From the NCBI RefSeq assembly GCF_016097555.1, contig NC_054703.1:3644751-3708750 (forward strand): a stretch of DNA of 64,000 nt, in the 5' to 3' direction. The position numbers were made by a program, and so were the translations under genes. A model generated the notes under the pieces. That model was not told where the DNA came from. It ran no database searches and was given only the letters and a program-made list of their open reading frames with translations. This DNA comes from Gigantopelta aegis (Eukaryota; Mollusca; Gastropoda; Neomphalida; Peltospiridae). This document shows, piece after piece, positions 48,924 to 60,000 of this stretch; position 1 is the stretch's first letter, and each line of letters starts with the position of its first letter.

Positions 48924-49105
48924 GGAGCGGGACGTAGCCCAGTGGTAGAGCGTTCGCTTGAAGCGCAGTCCGTCTGGGATCGATCCCCATCGGTGGTCCC
49001 ATTGGGCTATTTCTTGCTCTAGCCAGTGCACCACGACTGGTATATAAAAGGCCATGGTATGTGCTATCCTGTCTATGGGATGATGCATATAAAAGATCCC
49101 TTGCT
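48924..49105 (+). mobile_element. tRNA-derived SINE, 3'-truncated, second head type
   Basis: The A box is GTAGCCCAGTGG (48934) and the B box GGGATCGATCCCC (48976). The body contains GCCAGTGCACCACGACTGG, AAAGGCCATGGTATGTGCTA and GCATATAAAAGATCCCTTGC. The body is related to that of the SINE at 50812-51201, but the tRNA head is different. The 3' half is absent; a 69-bp array begins where the tail should be. Confidence 0.85.
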
Positions 49106-49705
49106 GTACAAGGGTGCTAAAGTCATCGAAATGAGTAATGTGTCCTGTAACCCATATACATTCATTGGTATTATGTACAAGGGTGCTAAAGTCATCGAAA
49201 TGAGTAATGTGTCCTGTAACCCATATACATTCATTGGTATTATGTACAAGGGTGCTAAACTCATCGAAATGAGTGATGTGACCTGTAACCAATATACATT
49301 CATTGGTATTATGTACAAGGGTGCTAAAGTCATCGAAATGAGTGATGTGACCTGTAACCCATATACATTCATTGGTATTATGTACAAGGGTGCTAAAGTC
49401 ATCGAAATGAGTGATGTGTCTTATAACCCATATACATTCATTGGTATTATGTACAAGGGTGCTAAAGTCATCGAAATGAGTGATGTGTCTTATAACCAAT
49501 ATACATTCATTGGTATTATGTACAAGGGTGCTAAAGTCATCGAAACGAGTGATGTGTCTTATAACCAATATACATTCATTGGTATTAGGTACAAGGGTGC
49601 AAAAGCCATCGAAATGAGTGATGTGTCTTATAACCAATATATATTCATTGGTATTGTGTACAAGGGTGCTAAAGGCATCGAAATGAGTGATGTGTCTTAT
49701 AACCC
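49106..49705. repeat. 69-bp minisatellite fused to the SINE, about 9 units
   Basis: Units contain TGTACAAGGGTGCTAAAGTC, ATCGAAATGAGTGATGTG and AACCAATATACATTCATTGG. Because 69 is divisible by three, frames of over 240 codons are open on both strands (23-residue repeat beginning YKGAKVIEMSDVSYNQ on plus). Nothing else suggests translation. Confidence 0.95.
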
Positions 49706-50012
49706 CTTACACTTGTTAGCGTTGATACAGCATCAACCAAACCAGCCGAATTGTTGATTTCTTTATCAGAAACAGCAACAACTTACACTTGTTGGCGATG
49801 ATACAGCATCAACCAAAACAGCCGAATTGTTGATTTCTTTAAAGTAAACAGCAACAACTTACAGTTGTTGGCGATGATACAGCATCAACCAAACCAGCCG
49901 AATTGTTGTGGATTTCTTTATCAGAAACATCAACAACTTACACTTGTTGGCGTTGATACAGCATCAACCAAACCAGCCGAATTGTTGTGGATTTCTTCGT
50001 CACAAATATTTC
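49705..50012. repeat. 76-bp minisatellite, about 4 units
   Basis: Units contain AACTTACACTTGTTGGCGAT, ACAGCATCAACCAAACCAGC and CGAATTGTTGATTTCTTTAT, with a GTG insertion in later units. It abuts the 69-bp array. Confidence 0.9.
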
Positions 50013-50798
50013 CACAAGGTTTCTTCTTGGGGTTTCTAAAAATTAAAGAAAAAACAAAATGGAAACACAGTATTGCAGTGCAATTAAAAGACTTGATACA
50101 CACTGGTTGCACGCTACAAACAATTTAAATGTAAACAATGGAACTTTTAGAGAGAAAACAAAACCCATTATCTAAACAGTACACACATATATTACAGTAT
50201 ATACAGTGTTTTCCATAGAAATTTGGCAAGTCATGGTAGACTAAAAAAACTTGTGGGGCATTTTTACCATGATCGTGACAGGTTTATTTTCCCATTAAAT
50301 AAAAACATAAATGTAATTAATATGCTTGATTTTATAAGTGAATGAAAAATATAACAGGGATTAATTAATAATAAATTTCTACCAGATTTTAAAAATTATT
50401 ATTTTGTTATTGTATTTAATTTTTTTATTAAAATTTATTACCGATTTCACTTATTCCGAATTCTGATCACAACGGTAACCAATATTCATAATTCAGCATA
50501 CATGAAGCTGTCGTTAATTACTTCCGCATTCCTGTTAGCATCACACAAACATGTATAAATAGCATTTATGTTTTAAAATGTAGAGCACTATTTTGCCTTT
50601 GGCAAAACATTTGATGTTGATATTTTAAACGTACATCTAACTGAACAGCAAGAAGTAGCATATGAATATGTAATAAGGTTCTTGGGGTATCACCCACATT
50701 TCTGACACATTAATGCTGGTCTTACTGCTGCAAATGCAATTGACTAATCAATCATAGTTCGCGTTATATGCATCAGAGCGAATTGTAATTTTATACAT
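50013..50798. other. AT-rich spacer, nothing recognised
   Basis: No gene or repeat seen. Confidence 0.4.
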
Positions 50799-51214
50799 AA
50801 GCATATTAGAAAGAAAGAAAGAAATCTTTTATTTAACGACGCACTCAACACATTTTATTGACGGTTATATGGCGTCAGACATATGTTTAAGGACCACACA
50901 GATTTTGAGAGGAAACCCGCTGTCGCCACTACATGGGCTACTCTTTCCGATTAGCAGCAAGGGATCTTTTATTTGCGCTTCCCACAGGCAGGATAGCACA
51001 AACCATGGCCTTTGTTGAACCAGTTATGGATCACTGGTCGGTGCAAGTGGTTTACACCTACCCATTGAGCCTTGCGGAACACTCACTCAGGGTTTGGCGT
51101 CGGTATCTGGATTAAAAATCCCATGCCTCGACTGGGATCCGAACCCAGTACCTACCAGCCTGTAGACCGATGGCCTAACCACGACGCCACCGAGGCCGGT
51201 CAAGCATATTAGAA
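50799..51214 (-). mobile_element. Full-length tRNA-derived SINE with 13-bp TSD
   Basis: The sense strand is minus: tRNA-like head from 51201 (GCCTCGGTGGCGTCGTGGTT, B box GGGTTCGGATCCC at 51134-51146), body (AACAAAGGCCATGGTTTGTG, CAAATAAAAGATCCCTTGCT, AGTAGCCCATGTAGTGGCG), then a LINE-like tail (TAACCGTCAATAAAATGTG, TGCGTCGTTAAATAAAAG) and (TTTC)n. It is flanked by perfect 13-bp direct repeats AAGCATATTAGAA (50799-50811 and 51202-51214), the mark of target-primed insertion. Length about 390 bp. Little decay suggests a relatively young copy. Confidence 0.93.
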
Positions 51215-51929
51215 TACAGAATCTAGTGTTTTGTTCTTAACTATGATATTTACATTTGCGGAATCATAGAATCATAAATTAATATTTATTAGTCAATGTT
51301 TAAAGACATGAAAAAGTGAGAAGCAAATGAAAGCAGGGAACATTTTGTTCAGTATTATGTTGCACGTTTCTGAGATCACCACACAATTTTGAAACATTAA
51401 ACAGTAGTTGACTAATTGACTAGAAATATTTTGAAAACAAAATATTCCCTGGAAAGTTGTACTTGTGTTGAATTTTAATGTTAATAGAAATAATTTATTT
51501 CACATGTTAAACTTACTGATGTCGCATGATGTAAAATAGGTAACGATCCCAATCCATTCTTACTCTCTAGATGTCCTGTCAGATCTTTTAGGAAAGAAAT
51601 TTTTGTCGGGGTTGCATTCAAGTCCCCGCCAATATAAAACAAAATATTTATAAACTAAAGAACATCAACAGAGCAATAGTATGACATGATCTTGGCAACA
51701 GCAACCCAAACATATTTGATTTTTTTTTCTTTTAAATAGTCAATTTTATGGTAATAGTAAACACTTTAAAACATGTTGCTTCACTGAATCAGAAATGTAA
51801 ATGCAACTTATACAGGGTAGGGTAATAAACAGATGGGCAATTCCATGGGAATCACACTAACAAAACTCACTTGAATTGGATCTATTTAACAAGTAATGGT
51901 AAAACTTTCTAGTAACGATGTAGAAAATG
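51215..51929. other. AT-rich spacer, nothing recognised
   Basis: No gene or repeat seen. Confidence 0.4.
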
Positions 51930-52235
51930 TATTTCTACATCTGTGTTTTCTCAAGTGGATTTCTACATCTGTGTTTTCTCAAGTGGATTTCTACATCTGT
52001 GTTTTCGCAAGTGGATTTCTACATCTGTGTTTTCTCAAGTGGATTTCTACATCTCTTTTCTCAAGTGGATTTCTAAATCTGTTTTCTCAAGTGGATTTCT
52101 ACATCTGTTTTTTCTCAAGTGGATTTCTACATCTGTTTTCTCAAGTGGATTTCTACATCTGTTTTCTCAAGTGGATTTCTACATCTGTTTTTTCTCAAGT
52201 GGATTTCTACATCTGTGTTTTCACAAGTGGATTTC
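51930..52235. repeat. 28-bp minisatellite, about 11 units
   Basis: Units of TCTACATCTGTGTTTTCTCA plus AGTGGATT, with loss of GT or a T in central units. Frames on the plus strand are artefacts. Confidence 0.93.
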
Positions 52236-52665
52236 AAGTCCCTAATGAAAACACATTGAAACATGAATATGATCCTAAGAAATGTCTTTTATTAAATTAA
52301 GGAAGATAACACCAGAAGCCGGTTGTCTGAATCGCAACAATTTTTCATTAAATGCAAACGTAGTAAATTGTCTTAATTTTTCTAACTATTTAATAACAAA
52401 ATGTATATCTTTACCAAACAAAATGAGAGGGGTGGGGGATATCACTCTTCAGATATGGGTTACACAAATTTTAAATTCCGTTCCTGTTTTACCGTTTCCA
52501 ATTAACCTAGTAGTTCTTGTATTCTGTTGGGGGAGGGGGGGGGGGTCTGATGCGATTCTATGATGCAGCACTCTGGAGGCCTTTCATCTTCAACAACTGG
52601 TAGCTTTGACTGATCACAGGAGGAAACACACAAAAGTTTGTATCATTGTCATGCTGTGGCAGATA

Positions 52666-52930
52666 TCAATCAGCTGGGCTTTCATGGACTAAAGAAAAAA
52701 GAGCCGGTATTTCTCTACGTTTTGAGATAATTGAGTCAGCAAGGATTACAGCAGCCTCATGTGTTCTCTTGTTCACATCCAATTCTTTTTGTCTTGCCTC
52801 CTTCTTTTATTTTTTTAATTTATCTTCAGCAGAGTAATTTTTTAATCTTGGAAGTCTTCTCCGGTTCTTTGTCAAGTGCCTGTTTTTCTGGATGTCGCCG
52901 GTTTGGTTGCATCAAGTACACTTGAACTTT
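52666..52930 (-). pseudogene. Possible decayed exon, charged coiled-coil-like protein
   Basis: On the minus strand, after an acceptor-like TATTGCAG (52931), one frame reads VQVYLMQPNRRHPEKQALDK and EPEKTSKIKKLLC before a stop. A shifted frame continues AEDKLKK, a stop, then KKEARQKELDVNKRTHEAAV and ILADSIISKRREIPALFSLV to a TGA. Two nearly contiguous charged frames broken by a shift and a stop suggest a degraded exon, perhaps of the BEN-domain gene on the same strand. No family recognised; it could be chance. Confidence 0.3.
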
Positions 52931-53109
52931 CTGCAATACAAAATAATCTGATCATAGTTATTTCTAAATACTCAATTACACTCAACATGCTAAATTAGGT
53001 TTTTATTTGTTCCAGTTATGTGCACCATACAACGAAATGTTTTAACGATACTTCAGCACAAAAAGAATACAAATGAAAGTTAATAATCTGAGAAATAATT
53101 AACAGGGTT

Positions 53110-54100
53110 CTTTTCTCCATCAGTACGTTTAATGGCAATCTGCATTTTTTTTTCCAACCAAGCGTTCTCCATCAATACGTTTAATGGCAATCTGCATAAT
53201 TTAGTCCAACCAAGCTTTCTCCATCAATACGTTTAATGGCAATCTGCATAATTTAGTCCAACCAAGCTTTCTCCATCAATACGTTTAATGACAATCTGCA
53301 TAACTTCGTCTAACCAAGCTTTCTCTATCAATACGTTTAATGGCAATCTGCATAATTTAGTCCAACCAAGCTTTCTCCATCAATACGTTTAATGGCAATC
53401 TGCATAATTTAGTCCAACCAAGCTTTCTCCATCAATACGTTTAATGACAATCTGCATAACTTCGTCCAACCAAGCTTTCTCCATCAATACGTTTAATGGC
53501 AATCTGCATAATTTAGTCCAACCAAGCTTTCTCCATCAATACGTTTAATGGCAATCTGCATAACTTCGTCCAACCAAGCTTTCTCCATCAATACGTTTAA
53601 TGACAATCTGCATAACTTCGTCCAACCAAGCTTTCTCCATCAATACGTTTAATGGCAATCTGCATAATTTAGTCCAACCAAGCTTTCTCCGTCAATACGT
53701 TTAGTGGCAATCTGCTTAAGTTAGTCCAACCAAGCTTTCTCCGTCAATACGTTTAATGGCAATCTGCATAATTTAGTCCAACCAAGCTTTCTCCATCAAT
53801 ACGTTTAGTGGCAATCTGCTTAAGTTAGTCCAACCGAGCTTTCTCCGTCAATACGTTTAATGGCAATCTGCATAATTTAGTCCAACCAAGCTTTCTCCAT
53901 CAATACGTTTAATGGCAATCTGCATAATTTAGTCCAACCAAGCTTTCTTCATCAATACGTTTAATGGCAATCTGCATAATTTAGTCCAACCAAACTTTCT
54001 CCATCAATACGTTTAATGGCAATCTGCATAACTTCGTCCAACCAAGCTTTCTCCATCAATACGTTTAATGGCATTCTGCATAACTTCGTCCAACCAAGCA
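53110..54100 (-). repeat. 52-bp minisatellite, about 19 units, coding-like at both ends
   Basis: Units contain CTTTCTCCATCAATACGTTT, AATGGCAATCTGCATAATTT and AGTCCAACCAAG. Read on the minus strand, the lower-coordinate end encodes ENAWLEKKMQIAIKRTDGEK and then NPVNYFSDY before a stop (about 53078-53175). The upper end encodes TAWLDEVMQNAIKRIDGE. As 52 is not divisible by three, the frame is lost between units. The array may have grown from a short coding segment. Subtypes with ATAACTTCG and TTAAGTTAG are interspersed. Confidence 0.9.
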
Positions 54101-54785
54101 GTATTTATCAACAGAGCGGCACAATAGCAAAAAGTTGCCATAGTAGAGTAGCACAGGGTAGAATACTGATGTATTGTAAACTTCATAGTTAATGATGCTT
54201 CGCAGACTAGTTCAAGTTCACCCACACGTTGTATTTATGATGTTTGATGATTTGAAAATCAGACCTCGATTTCGGCAAACGAGAGGACAAGGCCAGTTGG
54301 CACCAGAAAAGTGTAGTGCATTGTGTCAATATAAATTACAGAGACAATGTGATTAAACTATCAGAACGATCTCTCTTTATATATGTGTTTACAAATATTT
54401 CATAACCAGGCCGACCATAACATTTCAAGTGACTAGTAGGAGTGTATGTTGAACATTTTACTGAAAATAAGACATCCATACTGCGCCATAGCCACGGTTC
54501 AACAATGTATAAGCTATCGCTCCTAGATGCAATCCAGTGGACCCTGCAATGCACGTGTTACGAACAGTCAACAAAGTGCTGGTAATTTACATGCATTTTC
54601 CATCTTGCCCGATGATGACGAGATTTAGATACTTAATAATAATGGCACAGTTACTCTTTTAATATTTACTTTAAATCTGTTTTCAGTTCACAGAGTATAT
54701 TTTATTTTTAACAATAAGGAAAAAAATGCATCTTGAAAAAAAAAATCCAATATAGAGCACGGCAAAAAACCCCCACAAAAAAACA
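54101..54785. other. Spacer, nothing recognised
   Basis: No gene or repeat seen, apart from A-rich stretches at 54720-54790 just before the GC-rich ORF. Confidence 0.4.
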
Positions 54786-55397
54786 AAACAAAACTAAAGC
54801 CGGCGGCTCAACCGCCAGCGGTGGGTCCTTCTGCGTCGCCGCCCCCACAGACTTCACCGAAGAGGACGCGGCTGCCATCGGCGCCTGCATCCCCGGATGA
54901 GCCATACTCGAGCCTGGACATTGCGATGTGCCAGGCCTCGAGGGCGGTCCCACCGACTTCCAATCCATTGGCGCCGACCGTCCAGCCAGCCAAGGCCAAG
55001 CCACCAGCGCCGATAGTCCCCCCCCCCCCCCCCCCCCCCGAGGACCGTTGCTGTTAACGGACTGAAACAACATCTGCATCAGTACATGCAGAGGGACACA
55101 ACGGACCCGAAGACGCTTAGGGGCAGTTACCTCAATGCGGACTGGAGAACCCTGGAGGACGGCAGCCAGTACGAACTGCACAACAAGGTGTTTGGCACTC
55201 ACAACACCGTAGTCGTCACACACAAGAGGGAGCAGACCTACAGACAAGCCATACTTCACAGCAAGTTGGACAACCGGAATCTGCATAAGATGATCCGAGC
55301 GGTCTGCGGCCCCGACTACGGTACGGTAGTTCGTACTCTGCGAAAACGCCAACATCTGCTGCCGAACCTCCGGGACACTCCAGCGTCGCCGACGTAA
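54786..55397 (+). pseudogene. Unrecognised GC-rich ORF, probably from a retroelement, frameshifted at a C22 run
   Basis: The first frame is proline- and alanine-rich (KPAAQPPAVGPSASPPPQTS, SPDEPYSSLDIAMCQASRAV) and runs into C22 (55018-55039). After the run a different frame continues TVAVNGLKQHLHQYMQRDTT, LNADWRTLEDGSQYELHNKV and a basic end YGTVVRTLRKRQHLLPNL, stopping at 55397. Slippage in the C run would reconnect the two. Composition differs sharply from the flanks, the 5' end starts in A-rich DNA without an ATG context, and retroelement-like tails follow. I infer the 3' part of an ORF from an unidentified mobile element. Confidence 0.5.
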
Positions 55398-55429
55398 CAA
55401 CCTTACCTAGGACAGGTAACCTCCTTTTT

Positions 55430-55478
55430 GGGTCTTAGTTGGACTTTAAATTTTTCGGCCGTGGCTCTAAAATCTTAT

Positions 55479-55542
<64 letters not shown>

Positions 55543-56610
55543 TCCAACGCACTTTACTTTGGCGCCCGTGCAATTGCTCAAATCACCTTAAAACCTTTTA
55601 GGCCGAGCACTCAAAAATATTTTTGGTTTTAATTTCTTAGTCCAGACATGTGAAGAATGCAAGTTATTCTCCGTAGGACTTAGGTTTTTGACCGACCACT
55701 AATTTTTTATTGCAAATTCCGCCCACCTCAAACTCCCCCCCCCCCCCCCCCCCCTCCCCCGTCCCGGACTTAGTCACAGGCGAAAGTCAGAGATTAAGCC
55801 CATGATAGGCGTGCGTGAAGCTCTAGTGACACATATGCACGTTAAACACTTACCCGACCCGACCCGAGGACAGTAGCGACCTCCGTCTACCGGCAGTACA
55901 CCCCCAACCTCGACGTCACGAACTTCATAGGGACACCATAGACGGCGACCTTTCCAACAACATTTCGTCCAGATTTAGGGCTTAGTTGGACTTTTAAACT
56001 TTTTGGCTCCAGTTCTAAAAGTTAGTTTTATTTTTTTTATAAATAGTCCAACACCCTTTTTTTGACAGCCCTCTAAATTGCGCAAATCACCAGAAAACTT
56101 GGGACTTAAGTTTTTTCCAGACATGAAGATTATTCTCCATATTTTGCTTTAGGTCTTTGACCTTTTTCTAAATTTCATTGCTTCCCCCCTCCAAACGGCC
56201 TTAACGAGACCACTCACGTGGATATATAGATCGGATTTTAAACGTTTAGACCTTCGTTCAAAATGTTATGTCGAAAATACTTTTTTTTTAAATATTAAAT
56301 AGTCAGATTCTCTCTTCTTTCTCTTATTTATATTTGGACTGTCCTAAAATGCTCCAAATTATATAAACATTCGGTCGAGCAGTCTCTCTTTATTTTTGGG
56401 TTGTAACATTTTTTTTTTTTTTTTTTTTTTAATTCTATTAACTTTTTTTTTACTAATTGCTATTTTCAAAATTTTGCCCATTTTTAACTCAACCCCCCCC
56501 CCCCCCCCATCCCGAGTCAGGCCACCGATCCTATCGGAGGTCGGACTCGGGATGGGCGTGTTCGAAACTCTAGTGGTATATGGACACGTTAAACTATCTA
56601 TCTAGCCAGG
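55430..56610 (+). mobile_element. Three diverged 3'-tail repeats with C homopolymers
   Basis: Three related blocks begin near 55430, 55975 and 56226. Shared landmarks in order are TTAGTTGGACTTT(T)AAA, CTCTAAAA or TTCTAAAA, AATAGTCCAAC, AATTGC...CAAATCACC, CCAGACATG...ATTCTCC and (in blocks 1 and 3) a C16-C20 run. These two end with GGCGTGCGTGAAGCTCTAGT or GGCGTGTTCGAAACTCTAGT, then CACGTTAAAC. Block 2 is shorter. A (TA)n tract of about 50 bp interrupts block 1 (55484-55536). They look like repeated 3' untranslated ends of the element whose ORF ends at 55397. Confidence 0.6.
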
Positions 56611-56715
56611 GGAGCCCGACCCCAAATAATTTAGGCTTTTTTATTTTTATTATTATTTGTGTTTTTTTGATAACCTTTACATCTTGACTAAATGTAAAAG
56701 TTGTAGCAATAAATG

Positions 56716-56800
56716 AATGAATGAATGAATATTTAACGACACCCCCAGCACGAAAAATACATCGGCTATTGGGTGTCAAACTATGGTAAAATGAAACAAC
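56716..56800 (-). repeat. LINE 3' terminus with SINE-like tail and (TTCA)n
   Basis: On the minus strand the LINE ends TTTGACACCCAATAGCCGAT, GTGCTGGGGGTGTCG and TTAAATATTCATTCATTC. The SINE tails at 41361 and 50812 share the positions of TTGACATCCAATAGGCGATG or TCTGACGCCATATAACCG and of GTCGTTAAATAAA. Confidence 0.75.
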
Positions 56801-57014
56801 AGTGTGATGATCAACATCAATATAAAAATTCAACAGTTAAATAAAAACACAGTGTAAAGGACTGTGTAAAAATGCAGATATCACAGATTATATATATATA
56901 ATTAAAATTTTGAATAAAATTCAGTATCACGTAAAAATTGTAAAATAAGTTCTGGATGGAATCAAAAGGATTCCATCACATTTATCTGACCAAATATATC
57001 TTTTCGAATTGCTT

Positions 57015-60000
57015 TCAAAAATTGACCACCAAAATATGACGCACAGTCAGAGTACACTGGCAGTGCTCACACTGAGGTGGAGGTCATTATTTAAGATAAA
57101 TGAATGGGTCAAGTGAGTATGACCAATGCGGGCACGACACAAGACTATTTTATCCTTCCTGCACTGTTTATAGGAGGACTGCCACTCTCCCAAGACTGGC
57201 TTGGTAGCATGAAGCTTGTTCGCAACCTCACCGTCCCAATCACGTTGCCAAATCGAAAAGATAAATTTGTTAATACCATATTTAAAATCAGTATACGGTA
57301 CACCAACCCTTGCATGAGGCAAATCCAAAGCAGACTTGGCAGCTAAATCTGCCTTTTCATTACCCCTGATGCCAACATGGCTGGGTATCCAACAAAATAC
57401 AATGTCTTTATTGGCAATAGATAAAAAGACACACTTTCGTATCACCATCCCAATTAAGGGATGGTCCAGCTTCATATTACGTAAAGCTTGGAGACACGAA
57501 AGTGAGTCAGTAAAACTAATAAATTTGGATGCACTAGAATCCTTTATTTCTTCTAAGGCTTTCTTTAATGACTGCCAAAACTTCAGCACTAAAGATCGAT
57601 ACTGAGTCAGGCAGTCGCATGGAAAGTATTGTGTCTGATGGAAAAACTGTAGCACAAGCCACAGAATTCCCATCCCGTGATCCATCTGTATACACAGGAA
57701 TGTAATCACGGTACTTGTCCTGAATTTCCATGAACAATTGTTTATAAACTACAGCATCTGTACGATCTTTCTTCAGATGCGCCAGATGAAACACAATTTT
57801 AGGTGGTGTAATACACCATGGTGGTAAAACAAAATATGAAGGAGTTTCCAAAGTGTCAGTTAAATCAATGTTGGAAAGCAACAAAAAACGCTTAATGCGA
57901 AGACCAAATGTACGAATAGCATTTAGCCTTGCATCAAACAACTTCATATATTTGTTGTCAAACACCGCATCATGTGTTGGATGTGTTGGTAACGATTTAA
58001 TCTTGGCAGCATACTGCAGAGAAAGCTTGGCACGTCTAGCACCCAAACAAGGTTCGTGTGCATCAACGTACAAGCTCTCTCAAGTAAGACTTGCGTGCCG
58101 ACCCATACACAATGCATCCATAATCTAGTTTTGATCTGACTAAAGATCTATACAGACGGAGCATAACCTTTCGGTCTGCTCCCCATTCTGTATCACCAAT
58201 AACTTTTAAAATATTAAGAGCTTTTAAGCCCTTCTTTTTTACATATTTAAGATGGGGCACAAAAGATAGTTTCCTGTCAAATATAACCCCCAGAAATTTA
58301 GTCTCCTCCACAACTGGAATTGGATTTTTGTCCAAAAACAACTGTGGATCTAAGTGGAGACCTCTTTTCTGGCAGACATGCATACAAACCGTTTTTGCCT
58401 TTGAGAATCTAAAGCCATTGTCAGTTGCCCATTGATGAGGTTTATTCAAACAAAGCTGCAACTTACGTTCAATGATACTCATATTGGACGATCTGTAGCA
58501 AATTTGAAAATCATCGACATATAACGAGCTATCCACACCAGGTGTTAAACACTGGGAGATGCTGTTAATTTTCACAGAAAATAAAGTTACAGACAGGATA
58601 CTACCTTGAGGCACACCCATCTCCTGTGGGTGAATGTCGGACAATGTCGACCCCACCCGAACTTTAAAAGATCTATCTTTTAAAAATTGTGAAATAAAAA
58701 CGGGAAGTCGACCTCTCAGGCCTATGCCATGGAGGTCGTTTAAAATCCCATACTTCCACGTGGTATCGTAAGCTTTCTCCAAACCAAGAAACCAAGTGCT
58801 GATTATGGATGAAAGCTTCCCTACAAAACGTTTCAAATCTAACAAGATGATCAACCGTGCTACGTCTAGATCTGAACCCACACTGCACGTTAGTCAGCAA
58901 TTTGTGGGATTCAAGATACCAGACAAGTCTACGATTGATCATTCGTTCCATGGTTTTACAAATGCAACTTGTCAAAGCGATAGGGCGATAACTAGTAGGA
59001 TTAGTTGGATCCTTACCAGGCTTGGGAATAGGAATGATAATGGCTTTCCTCCAATCAGAAGGAAAGTCTCCAGAAATCCAGATGTTATTAAAAATATTCA
59101 AAAGAACCATCAAAGATGATTCAGGTAAATGCTTTAATAACTGATAATTAATTTCATCTGGTCCTACTGAAGTATCATGGGCTCTACGAAGAGCATCATG
59201 CAATTCCTCCATAGAGAAACGCCTGTTGTACACTTCAGCATTTTCAGATGAAAAATTAATGGACTGCTTTTCAACTTTAGTTCTAACAGATGTAAAGGCA
59301 TCTGTACTGAAAGCAGAAGATGAGTTATGAGAAACGTTGTCTGCCAATGCATTGGCAATGTCACGATGAGATGTAACATCCGTATCATTGACAGACAAAT
59401 GATGAACTGTATTACTGGATTCTTTACCTTTGATTTTACGAATCCTATTCCAGACAGATTTTATGGATGTTTGTGAATTCAACTTGGAGACAAAAGTTCT
59501 CCAAGATGTTTTCTTACTCTGTCTAATCTCTCTACGAGCCTTAGCCCTAGCAATACGAAATGCATCCAGGTTGTCTGCTGTAGGTTCACGTTTGAACCGC
59601 TCATACAACCTGTTTTGCTCTTTGAATGCATCCTTACACGTATCATTAAACCATGGTTTATTGAAACGCTTTGGCACTGCCGAAGTCTTAGGAATAGTTT
59701 CATCTGCAATGTCCTTCAAGATGGAAGTGAACAAAGACATGGGATCATCAGCATCAGTAATGGCAAATTATTGCAGACGAGTGCTGCACAGATGCTGAAA
59801 CTGACCCCAATTTGCCTTCGCCAACCATCACCTTTGAACCCTTTCAAGTGATGGTGGTCCATCATTCTCCAAAATAATGGGAAAGTGGTCACTACCACAA
59901 AGGTCTGAACCAACTTTCCAGGAGAAATCAACAAAAAGTGATGGACTACAAAGAGTTAAATCTATGGAAGTGAAAGATCCACTTGCAGAATGAAAATTTG

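Noticed and set aside
48924..49000. tRNA gene with A and B boxes
   Set aside because: It is followed by a SINE body; the cloverleaf and anticodon stem are not well formed. The same applies at 41505 and 51120-51201.
48912..49757. Frames of over 240 codons on both strands
   Set aside because: Caused by a 69-bp period divisible by three; both strands open at once is typical of a repeat, not a gene.
54708..55400. 230-codon minus-strand frame
   Set aside because: Shadow of the GC-rich plus-strand ORF; contains a Gly run from the C22 tract and no recognisable motif.
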